This document shows, one piece after another, positions 38,311-48,400 of a stretch of 64,000 nucleotides of DNA. The DNA lies in NCBI RefSeq assembly GCF_004193775.1, contig NC_041005.1, forward strand, positions 4,590,501 through 4,654,500, read 5' to 3'. The notes beneath the pieces are model-generated. The model was not told where the DNA came from and did no database searches. It was given only the letters and a program-made list of their open reading frames with translations. This DNA is from Glycine soja. Taxonomy: Eukaryota > Streptophyta > Magnoliopsida > Fabales > Fabaceae. Made by a program: the position numbers and the translations under genes. Position 1 is the first letter of the stretch, and each line of letters begins with the position of its first letter.

Positions 38311-38686
38311 TTTATGTATATATATTTTTTATATTATAATAAAATAAGAACAATATTTTACATATAATAATTTATTAATTTATATCAAAATAAAATTTTA
38401 TAGTGAAAATACACGTGAAATTAATATTAAATATATTTAAATATTAAATATTTATTTTTTATTAGAATTTTTTATAATTAAAAAAATCAACAACTCTTGA
38501 ATAATGGTATATGTAATATAATATTAACTAATTAAAACAATTGGTTTAGTGGCTTATAGTTTTGTCTTTTAATAAAGGGTGTTGAATTTAATTCCTACTA
38601 ATATTTTTTTTGTTTTTCATTTTTATGTAACATCAATATTGTGAATTTGAAATTATAAGAAATTAAAATTACAATTTAACCTAATT
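36917..38686. mobile_element. Large AT-rich terminal-inverted-repeat element with a nested foldback
   Basis: The left end TTAGGCTAAATTGTAATTTT (about 36916) is the inverted counterpart of AAAATTACAATTTAACCTAA (about 38667-38686), and the arms continue into the adjacent AT-rich DNA. Inside lie (TA)n runs and the distinct foldback 37766-38258. No coding capacity is seen and no target duplication could be fixed. Confidence 0.55.
37766..38258. mobile_element. Foldback MITE flanked by TA repeats
   Basis: The ends TAGATGATGAT (37766) and the complement of ATACGTCATCTA (right end) face each other. The arms continue through matching GACATAAATTAAATATTTAAA blocks (37895-37930 and 38095-38125) and a centre rich in CATCA/GATGAT triplets. 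Both sides are TA microsatellites (37726-37742 and 38256-38307). Confidence 0.65.
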
Positions 38687-39262
38687 TCTAACTAGTTGAT
38701 AATTTAGAAAAAAAAGTTACTTTTTTATATAAATATTGTTATACTTTTCTTTTTAATCCTAATTTTTATACACTCAAACAATAAAAATATTTTATTAATA
38801 CCTCTTATTTTTTTAATCTCTTTCTTGTTTCATGATCACATATGTGTTCTCTAAAATGTCTATGTCCCTTGGTTATAGAAAAATTTTCTTTTCTTTTATA
38901 TCAGCCAACTTTAAAAAAAAATACTACTATTTCTTTAATTGGTTTAATTATCTATTTAATTTTTATAGTTTTCAAACTTATTCTTTTTAATTTTTAAGGT
39001 ATAACAAGCAAATTTTTTAGTGCTGAAATTTATATTTTAATTCTTAAGAGGTCTTGCAGTTAAACACTAAAAATTTTACTTATTATTAAATTTTAGAGAC
39101 TGCTTATTAAGTAAAAAAATAAATTTGAAAACGTAAAATCTAAATGAATAATTAAACTTTTTTAAAAGAAATATGCATGCCCCTGTACTGAAACAGCTAC
39201 CAACAATTCTCCAAACTCGTGTTGTAGGCAACATGATCGGAGACTGAGTTCCGAACTCGAAG
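38687..39262. other. Upstream region of the PPR gene
   Basis: AT-rich; presumed promoter. No clear TATA box stands out among many A/T runs. Confidence 0.4.
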
Positions 39263-42205
39263 ATGCACTTGCGACTTCGAGCTGCCACTTCCACTGCAAA
39301 CCCATTGACCCCACGCGCTCACCTCATCCACTCTCTCCCTCAATGCTTCTCCATCCTCCGCCAGGCCATCGCCGCCTCCGACTTATCCCTCGGAAAGCGC
39401 GCCCACGCCCGCATCCTCACGTCCGGCCACCACCCCGACCGCTTCGTCACCAACAACCTCATCACCATGTATGCCAAATGCGGCTCCCTTTCCTCCGCGC
39501 GCAAACTGTTCGATACAACGCCCGACACCAACCGTGACCTCGTTACCTGGAACGCCATCCTCTCCGCCCTCGCCGCCCACGCTGACAAATCCCACGACGG
39601 CTTCCACCTCTTCCGTCTCCTCCGTCGCTCCGTTGTCTCCACCACGCGCCACACTCTCGCCCCCGTCTTCAAAATGTGCCTCCTCTCAGCTTCCCCCTCC
39701 GCCTCCGAGTCCCTCCACGGTTACGCCGTCAAGATCGGATTACAATGGGACGTGTTCGTCGCCGGTGCTCTGGTCAACATATATGCCAAATTTGGACTAA
39801 TCAGAGAGGCACGCGTTCTGTTCGACGGAATGGCTGTGAGAGACGTTGTTCTCTGGAACGTCATGATGAAGGCTTACGTCGACACATGTCTCGAATACGA
39901 AGCGATGCTTCTCTTCTCTGAGTTTCATCGAACTGGATTCCGTCCCGATGACGTCACTCTCCGCACTCTCTCGCGGGTTGTTAAATGTAAGAAAAACATT
40001 TTGGAATTGAAGCAGTTTAAAGCTTATGCGACGAAGTTGTTTATGTATGATGATGATGGTTCAGATGTTATTGTGTGGAACAAGGCACTGTCTCGGTTTC
40101 TTCAGAGAGGTGAAGCTTGGGAAGCTGTTGATTGTTTTGTGGATATGATAAACTCACGTGTTGCGTGTGATGGCTTGACTTTTGTTGTGATGTTGACTGT
40201 GGTTGCCGGTTTGAACTGTCTTGAACTGGGGAAACAGATTCACGGCATTGTCATGAGGTCCGGGTTGGATCAAGTTGTCTCTGTTGGGAATTGCCTTATC
40301 AATATGTATGTTAAGGCTGGTTCTGTTTCTCGTGCGAGGTCGGTGTTTGGTCAAATGAATGAAGTGGATTTGATATCGTGGAACACCATGATATCTGGTT
40401 GCACGCTGAGTGGTTTGGAGGAGTGTTCTGTTGGGATGTTTGTTCATTTATTACGCGACAGTTTATTGCCAGATCAATTCACTGTTGCAAGCGTTTTGAG
40501 GGCTTGTTCGTCTCTTGAAGGAGGTTACTATCTTGCCACACAGATTCATGCTTGTGCAATGAAAGCTGGTGTCGTCTTGGATTCGTTTGTTTCAACTGCT
40601 CTGATTGATGTCTATTCCAAGCGTGGGAAGATGGAGGAAGCGGAATTTCTTTTTGTTAACCAAGATGGATTTGATTTGGCTTCGTGGAATGCTATAATGC
40701 ATGGATACATTGTGAGTGGTGATTTTCCTAAGGCATTGAGGCTTTACATTTTAATGCAAGAAAGTGGAGAGAGATCGGATCAGATTACTCTGGTGAATGC
40801 AGCTAAAGCTGCTGGGGGATTGGTGGGGCTTAAACAAGGGAAGCAAATTCACGCTGTTGTTGTGAAAAGGGGTTTTAATTTAGATTTGTTTGTCACTAGT
40901 GGTGTTCTTGACATGTATCTAAAATGTGGAGAGATGGAAAGTGCACGCAGAGTTTTCAGTGAAATACCCTCACCTGATGATGTTGCTTGGACTACTATGA
41001 TATCAGGATGTGTGGAGAATGGACAAGAGGAACATGCTCTTTTCACGTACCATCAGATGAGACTTTCCAAGGTGCAGCCTGATGAGTATACCTTTGCTAC
41101 CCTTGTCAAGGCTTGCTCTCTTTTAACGGCATTGGAACAAGGGAGACAAATTCATGCAAATATTGTAAAGCTAAACTGTGCTTTTGATCCTTTTGTAATG
41201 ACCTCACTTGTTGACATGTATGCTAAGTGTGGAAATATAGAAGATGCGCGTGGTTTATTTAAAAGAACGAACACGAGGAGGATTGCCTCATGGAATGCCA
41301 TGATAGTAGGATTAGCTCAACATGGAAATGCCAAGGAAGCCCTTCAGTTTTTCAAATATATGAAATCTAGGGGTGTAATGCCAGATAGAGTTACTTTTAT
41401 AGGGGTTCTTTCTGCGTGCAGTCACTCTGGTTTGGTATCTGAAGCCTATGAGAATTTTTATTCCATGCAGAAAAACTATGGTATTGAACCTGAGATTGAG
41501 CACTATTCTTGTCTAGTTGATGCCCTTAGCCGTGCAGGGCGGATAGAAGAAGCTGAAAAGGTGATATCATCAATGCCTTTTGAAGCTTCTGCTTCAATGT
41601 ATAGAACATTGCTTAATGCTTGTAGGGTTCAGGTTGACAGAGAGACAGGAAAGCGTGTAGCAGAAAAGCTTTTGGCCTTGGAGCCATCTGATTCAGCTGC
41701 TTATGTTCTTTTATCCAATGTTTATGCGGCTGCTAACCAATGGGAAAATGTGGCGAGTGCTAGAAATATGATGAGAAAAGTAAATGTGAAGAAGGATCCT
41801 GGGTTTAGTTGGGTAGATTTGAAGAACAAGGTGCATTTGTTTGTAGCCGGTGATAGGTCGCATGAAGAAACTGATGTGATATATAATAAGGTGGAGTATA
41901 TTATGAAGAGGATCAGAGAAGAAGGCTATGTCCCTGACACAGACTTTGCACTTGTTGATGTAGAAGAAGAAGATAAAGAGTGTTCTTTATATTATCATAG
42001 TGAGAAGCTAGCAATAGCGTATGGGCTTATGAAAACTCCACCATCCACTACATTAAGGGTAATTAAAAACCTCAGAGTGTGTGGAGATTGCCATAGTGCA
42101 ATCAAATATATATCAAAGGTTTTTAAGCGAGAGATTGTTTTGAGAGATGCAAATCGATTTCATCATTTCAGGAATGGGATTTGCTCTTGTGGTGATTACT
42201 GGTGA
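39263..42205 (+). CDS. PLS-class pentatricopeptide repeat protein with DYW domain (At4g33170-like)
   Basis: One uninterrupted exon of 980 codons, as usual for this family. The Arg/Ser-rich, acid-poor N-terminus suggests import into mitochondria or chloroplasts. A long array of P, L and S repeats follows. Repeated signs are WNAMI/WNTMISG segments, DMYAKCG and ACSxLxxLExGxQIH, running from about residue 45 to 740, then E and E+ motifs. The DYW deaminase-like domain covers roughly the last 95 residues: HSEK (912-915) as the HxE active-site signature, CGDCH (940-944) for zinc, and the terminal CSCGDYW. Such proteins direct C-to-U editing of organelle transcripts. The target site cannot be read here without decoding the repeats. 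The first ~450 bases are strongly C-ending in third positions, unlike the rest. The length and start agree with At4g33170-type proteins, but orthology is inferred. Confidence 0.93.
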   Translation: MHLRLRAATSTANPLTPRAHLIHSLPQCFSILRQAIAASDLSLGKRAHARILTSGHHPDRFVTNNLITMYAKCGSLSSARKLFDTTPDTNRDLVTWNAILSALAAHADKSHDGFHLFRLLRRSVVSTTRHTLAPVFKMCLLSASPSASESLHGYAVKIGLQWDVFVAGALVNIYAKFGLIREARVLFDGMAVRDVVLWNVMMKAYVDTCLEYEAMLLFSEFHRTGFRPDDVTLRTLSRVVKCKKNILELKQFKAYATKLFMYDDDGSDVIVWNKALSRFLQRGEAWEAVDCFVDMINSRVACDGLTFVVMLTVVAGLNCLELGKQIHGIVMRSGLDQVVSVGNCLINMYVKAGSVSRARSVFGQMNEVDLISWNTMISGCTLSGLEECSVGMFVHLLRDSLLPDQFTVASVLRACSSLEGGYYLATQIHACAMKAGVVLDSFVSTALIDVYSKRGKMEEAEFLFVNQDGFDLASWNAIMHGYIVSGDFPKALRLYILMQESGERSDQITLVNAAKAAGGLVGLKQGKQIHAVVVKRGFNLDLFVTSGVLDMYLKCGEMESARRVFSEIPSPDDVAWTTMISGCVENGQEEHALFTYHQMRLSKVQPDEYTFATLVKACSLLTALEQGRQIHANIVKLNCAFDPFVMTSLVDMYAKCGNIEDARGLFKRTNTRRIASWNAMIVGLAQHGNAKEALQFFKYMKSRGVMPDRVTFIGVLSACSHSGLVSEAYENFYSMQKNYGIEPEIEHYSCLVDALSRAGRIEEAEKVISSMPFEASASMYRTLLNACRVQVDRETGKRVAEKLLALEPSDSAAYVLLSNVYAAANQWENVASARNMMRKVNVKKDPGFSWVDLKNKVHLFVAGDRSHEETDVIYNKVEYIMKRIREEGYVPDTDFALVDVEEEDKECSLYYHSEKLAIAYGLMKTPPSTTLRVIKNLRVCGDCHSAIKYISKVFKREIVLRDANRFHHFRNGICSCGDYW

Positions 42206-44464
42206 CAATTGAATGTTTCCCTTAACACTATCCCATTATTTAAGTGGGCTTATGTGAGAGCCATTAGCTAACCTTCCTTTGGTTGGCTCCTCTTTGTCAT
42301 TGACTTGCAAAGTATGCACTAGCTAGGTATAGAGATACACTTGATTTCAGTCTTTAACACATTGTTGTCGAACCGGACCAAATAGGTCGGTTAAACCAAA
42401 ATTCAGTTGCTGGGCCAGTTTGGTCAATCTTCAAAACTGGTCTTATAAAGAATTAGTTGTTCAAAATCGGCTAGAACCAATCCGGACTTGTTTGTTGGAA
42501 AAATATTTTTTTAATAAAACATTTAATATTATAATTTATAATGATTGATACAATTTTATCTTAATATTATGATAATGGATAAGTATTTGAAGCAGCCTTT
42601 ACTATAACTAAAAAGCTCATTGAGTTTGTGTGGCCTAAAGGAGAGAAATGGGAAAGATGAAAATAAATAAGAGAAATAGGTGGTAAATATAATAAATTTT
42701 AAGAGTGTTTGATTTTAGAGAAATAAGAAAGAAATAGGATAGCCAGAAATGGGAAAAAGAACCAAAGAATTATTCACAATTGATATCGGGTTTGGATGTT
42801 TGAAACTTGAACCCGAATCCAACCAAACAAAAACGATCTTGCATGCAAGTTGTATCTTTGAAAGGAGGTGAATTTTATGCGTTGCACTACAATTGCACTT
42901 GTCATCTTTCTCAAACATAACGCATCTGCTTATAACAATTTTCTTTGACACGAGATCATGCCATTTGCAAGCTTTAGTTTCTGCACTTATGCCTAAGAGA
43001 ACACACGCTAGAAACTCTTGTTATTAAGCCTTTTCCTTTTGTTGTTAGGAATATGCACATGACCAATATTGCAACCGAACACCCTAAAGTAGTCAACTGA
43101 AGGTTTGAAACAATGAAACCTCACCATGCTTCCTTTGGAGTCATATCCTTCACTACGTGTATATTGTATGACATCGATTTAGCACATGGAAAGCCCAGTT
43201 GACAGCTTCAGGACAGAATTCTTTAGGAACTTGTTTCTCTGACAGCATGCAACATACCATTTTCATGATTACTGTTCGGTGCTCTGCAATCCAATTTTAC
43301 TGTGGGGTGTAGGCTGTAGTGAGTTGCCTACCAATGCCATTTGAACTGCAAAATTTGCTGAATTCCGATGAGGTAAACACTGAACTCCCCACCTCTATCA
43401 GAACATACCCTATTTCTTTATCCTCCTAACTATTGAAGATTTTAGTTAAATACAGCAAAAGCTTCTGACTAATACCATGTCACCTAATTTGGTTATATAA
43501 ATTAGATTTTTCTTCTTCTTCTGAATCCTGATTCATTAATGGTTTTGATATTAGCACGCTAAAGTTTATACAGCAGTGCCTTTTATGTTAGTCACAGTCG
43601 CTGAAATTGGATTGAAACGAATGCAGTGAAAAACATTTTTTAGTGGTCATACGAATTTTGGCGTCAATAAAAGAGGCTTTTACCAGGAATAATAATCGCC
43701 GGCGATAGCTTTGGACATCCCAACCTTGCCGGTAAATATATTAGTGGCTATTTTTATTGCCGTTTAAGGCAAAATATATAATTGCATTAAAATGTCTGAG
43801 TGTCATCATTATATATTGACGTGTGGTTAATATAATGAATCAGACTTAAAAGTCCACTACCGCAAGGCCTATTGCATGTGACCCTAGGAATGGCAAAGAG
43901 CATCTAACTTTCCTGCCAAGTGAAAGTCAACCTAACTTGTATCATAAATTTTCTGATGCCAAACTGAGAGAGGAACTGTATAGAAATTAACCATGTACTC
44001 CCATATCAACATATACCAAAGCTTATAGTGTTGCTTGAAATCTGTGTTTCTATGCACCATGTTTGTTCTTGGACCAGTTCAAATCAGGTGTTTATGTACA
44101 GAAAAGATTCAGTTTCCTTTTGATAATGTTTTCTAAGCTTTTAGCTGTTCTAAATAAGTAAGCTTTAAAGGTTATTGTCAATGGAATGCGCCCCACCATG
44201 GACCGAGCCCGAGGCTAGGGGTGCCCTTTCCCACTTTGTTTCTCATATTTGGATATATGCTTTCTAAGGCTTGTATAGTATTAGAGTTATTAGGAAGAAA
44301 TTGGTTACCTCTGGTAGCTTTTCTGTTAAATGCTAGTTACAACTTATCATCATTTCCATGCTTTGTCTATAAATTTGACATCATGTACTGTCAACAGTGT
44401 GAGATATCATTTTCTACCGAATATCATAAATAAAGAAAGTGTTTCTTTCTCTTATTAGTGTTTC

Positions 44465-44505
<41 letters not shown>

Positions 44506-44909
44506 GAGAATATAGCGCCTGCAGCTACATTAGCCGTGTTGGACAAGCTCGAAGTGAAACTTGTTGGCATTGATGGTGGGGTGCGCTTTTTATTGTCATA
44601 AAAGTAAAAAAAAAATAAATATTTTATAACAAATACGTTCCTCCGTGCCAAGTAACCTATTTTTACTAATAGTTACACTTAATCGCGAAATATATTTGTC
44701 ACACTCCTATAAACTAAAATTTGTATATTTTTATTTTTTATGATTGTATTTGTTAGCAAATTATAAAAGTGACTATTAAAAATAAAAGAAGAAAGGATAA
44801 CGGGAAAAAAGAAAGAAAGAAAAAATAAAAACAAATTTCGCCATGTGAAACTTTTAACACATATTTTTATTTAGGTGTGATCACACATATGTTATCATAT
44901 ATCTAAAAA

Positions 44910-44955
<46 letters not shown>

Positions 44956-45435
44956 ATAATATAATATAATTTATAGTGTGATTAAAAATATAAAAAATAA
45001 AAAATATTGACAAGGTGTTTAAAATAAAAATTGATTCATATTACATTACTCTTATTCTTATCAAATCAAAGGAATAGTTAAAAACTAACTAAGGAATAGT
45101 TAAAAACTAACTAAAGCCAGTTCACCTCAACTTGAAATGAAATAAATTATTATTTTTTTTTTCTTCACCCTTTGGAACCTTGGATCAATCGTTGGACACT
45201 TAACCTAACCTTTTCGTTCCACCGAGTCACATGAAGAAAAATATGACAAACCAATCTTGTCCAACACAGCTATTTCATTTTTACTCTCGCAAGATGCATA
45301 GAAGTTTGCTTTGGCACTGTACACCTCGTCTACTCTAGCAAACAAACAAACCCGACGTATACTTCTGAAACTCACTTGACTACTTCACATTCACACTCAC
45401 TGTTCTGCGTTGCGTCCTACGTAGTAACCAGGACC
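42206..45435. other. Spacer between PPR and DCL3 genes
   Basis: Apart from the copia debris at 42700-43430, I see (TA)n tracts at 44468-44502 and 44912-44952 and no gene. A GC-rich patch at about 44185-44235 is unexplained. Confidence 0.5.
42700..43430 (-). mobile_element. Ty1-copia pol fragment
   Basis: Read on the minus strand with several frame changes, about 43420-43060 resembles copia integrase: a segment like EFCPEAVNWAFHVLNRC is followed by KPSVDYFRVFGC. The part at 42770-42920 shares sequence with 48480-48600 and 49730-49760 inside the DCL3 intron element, so both probably come from one family. No LTRs are seen and the reading frame is destroyed. Confidence 0.7.
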
Positions 45436-48400
45436 ATGAATTCCAACATTGATTCAACAGACCATAGCCAGGATCAAAGCAGAAAACGAAACCTACCCGA
45501 TGCTGATGATTCTCCGGCGCCGAATTTCCACATTGATTCATCAGACCATAACCAGGACCAAAGTAAAAAACGAAAGCAACCCAATGATGAAGATTCTCCA
45601 TCGCTTGAATCGCCTTGTTCCAACATGAACCCCAGAAGGTGCCTTTTTTTCCCTCTGTTTTTTTGGGTAGACACTTCATGAATTTTGCATCTTCTTCATT
45701 TTTTTATTTAAGAAAAGCCATTTTATTTGTTTGCCCCTTCTTTTCGAGTTTTGCATTTGGTGCGGGTAATGTTGCAATATGCATGCATGCCCCCATTTAC
45801 GCTTTTCGTGTTTTAGGCATAAGGGTTTTGGAAATAATAATGATAAAGATTGCATTTTTCTTATTTTCTAGATCCTTTCTCTTCGAGTTTGATAATAAAG
45901 ATTGCGTTTTTTTTTGTTATTTTCTTGCTCCTTTCTGTTCGAGTTTGATCATAAAGATTGCGTTTTTTTTGTCATTTTCTTGATCCTTCCTCTTCGAGTT
46001 TGATCATAAAGATTGTGGTTTTGCTATTTTCTTGACCGAGTTTGACAGAGGGAAAATTTTGTTTCTTTTATCAATCATGCGTTTTGGGTTTTCCCTATAG
46101 GTATCAGATAGAGGTGTATGAAGTTGCAAGGAGAAGGAACACTATAGCTGTGTTGGATACAGGGTCAGGTAAGACCCTGATTGCTGTAATGCTTATGAAA
46201 GAGGTTGGTCAAGCCATCAAGACTAGTGGTGTAAAGAAGCTGATTATTTTCTTGGCTCCCACAGTTCATCTTGTCAATCAGGCATGTCACACAGTTTTTT
46301 CTTCCCTTTCTGCTTTTGCTTCCTGTTAGTTTTTTTCTCCCACAAATGTGGTATTGAAAGCTTAAAGCTCTCGAAACAGAGAAATCTCGGTATGGGAATT
46401 CAAAACCTCTATTATTCAATAACAAAACTGTGGCTTTATGCCAGCCTTACAAAACTCGAATAAAATCAAAAGATAACAACCACGTTCACATTACCTAAAG
46501 ACATGATAAATCTCATTAGGAATAGAAGTTATGCTAACTCCTAATAACTAGGAATTTATTAACATAACAGCAACTAACATGGTCTTAACGTGACAAGTCT
46601 TATTGGCTTAGAGGTCCTACATATCCTCCCTTAAACTGACCTGCAAACTGCAGTCAGTTTATTTCTGGTGCCAAGCAGATCTCTTAATCTCGAGAATAAC
46701 TACAGCTTCAAGGGCTTAGTCATAATGTCAGCAATTTGATCTTTCGAACCACAGTGCACCAACTCAACAACACAATCTTTTGTTAAATCATAAAGAAAAT
46801 AAAATCTTATGTCAATGTGTTTACTTCTACCATGTAAACAGGATTCTTTGAAAGTTTAATAAATGAGCTATCGTCACAAAACACCACATTGAACTCACAA
46901 AGTGGCACCAACAATAGACCCACAGTAAGGCTTTTTGGTTGCACATCTTCTCTTCTTCACAGCTTCTTGAGCAATATCCTTCTTATGTTGCTTTCGGTAC
47001 TGTCTATGTTTTATATTATTCCTGATTTTGTATTTATTATTAGAATATTCTATTTCCTATTAATCATTAATTGATTGATCTTGTAATCAATACTGATTCC
47101 TTTTTCCACATTATTAGCATGAGGTGTGGTCTACATTAACACACAACATTACACAGTAAAATACTGTTATATGGTATCTAGAGCTTAAGTTATTCTTGAC
47201 AGAGGAATAACGAAAATTGTGTTCCACCAGGGTCAGTAGGTCCCTGGTGGATCTCTTTGCTAACATCTCTCTTTCCGGCAATTTCCCCCCTTTTCGCCAC
47301 AACATTCCTTCCGTGTGAACAGTAATGCGCAAACGGTGAGTGCGCTTACACTGCCACTGCATTGCCATCAGATTGTCCACATACAAGCTAACTATAAGAA
47401 ATCTTCTTCATTGTTCTGTCTTTGTAAACAAAGTGGGCTGACAAAAACATTTTTCTAACATCTCCTTGGCAAAATAGGATTCAATATTATTGTACCAAAC
47501 TTGAGGAGCTTGCACATTTATTCTTCACTTGCAGCAATATCCTCCCTTTATGGTGGGAGACAATGTCCTGGGTAAATTTATCAACAGCAATGCCTCAAAA
47601 TCCTAGGTAGGGATCACTACCTGCAGCATGGACACGGGGTTGCTGAAGGGAAAAAGTCGACAAGATGGAAGTGTTGGTGGATTGCCTTAACATCCACAAT
47701 CTGGCAGCACAGAAATAAAATAGTCTTCCAAAATGCTACTTTTGATGGAAGTAAATTGATGGATGATGCGGTCCTTTTAATCTGGACATGGATCAAAACC
47801 ATGGAGAAGGACTTTGTAATGCATATTAATCAATGGTCATCCAATCTCAAGGAAGGGTTTAAAAGTTAGGAGGGACTGGGTGTGGATGGATTATGTAACA
47901 TATTAGTGTGTTTTCAGCTTGGTCCAGCTTAAAGGATGGAACCCTGCTGGATGCATAATTACCCATATGTATCCATAGTACCACTGGTACTATTTCAATC
48001 TATAATATATCTATTTTTGCTGAGCAAAAAAATAAAATAAAATATAGGGCTTTTTGATTCTTCTCATACCCTTAAGGTTGCTCAATAAACACTGCCTCAT
48101 TCAACTCACCATGCAGAAATGCACTTGTTACATCAGGCTGGTACACAGTCCACCTTTGTGGGCTACAAGGGCAAGAATCATTCTAATGGTATCCCGACTA
48201 GCTACTGGAGCAAACACCTTGGTGTAATCTATTCCAAACTGGCCACAAGCCGAGCTTTATATTTATCAACCTCACCATTGTCATTCAACTTGCTCTTAAA
48301 TATCGATTTCACTCCTATTTTGGCTCCATCTAGTAATGCTGCTAATTCCCATGTTCCATTCTTCTCAAAGGCTTTGATTTCCAAATCCATAATTATGAGC

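Noticed and set aside
39340..39800. Overlapping open frames in both directions at the PPR 5' end
   Set aside because: By-products of the C-rich codon use of the real PPR frame.
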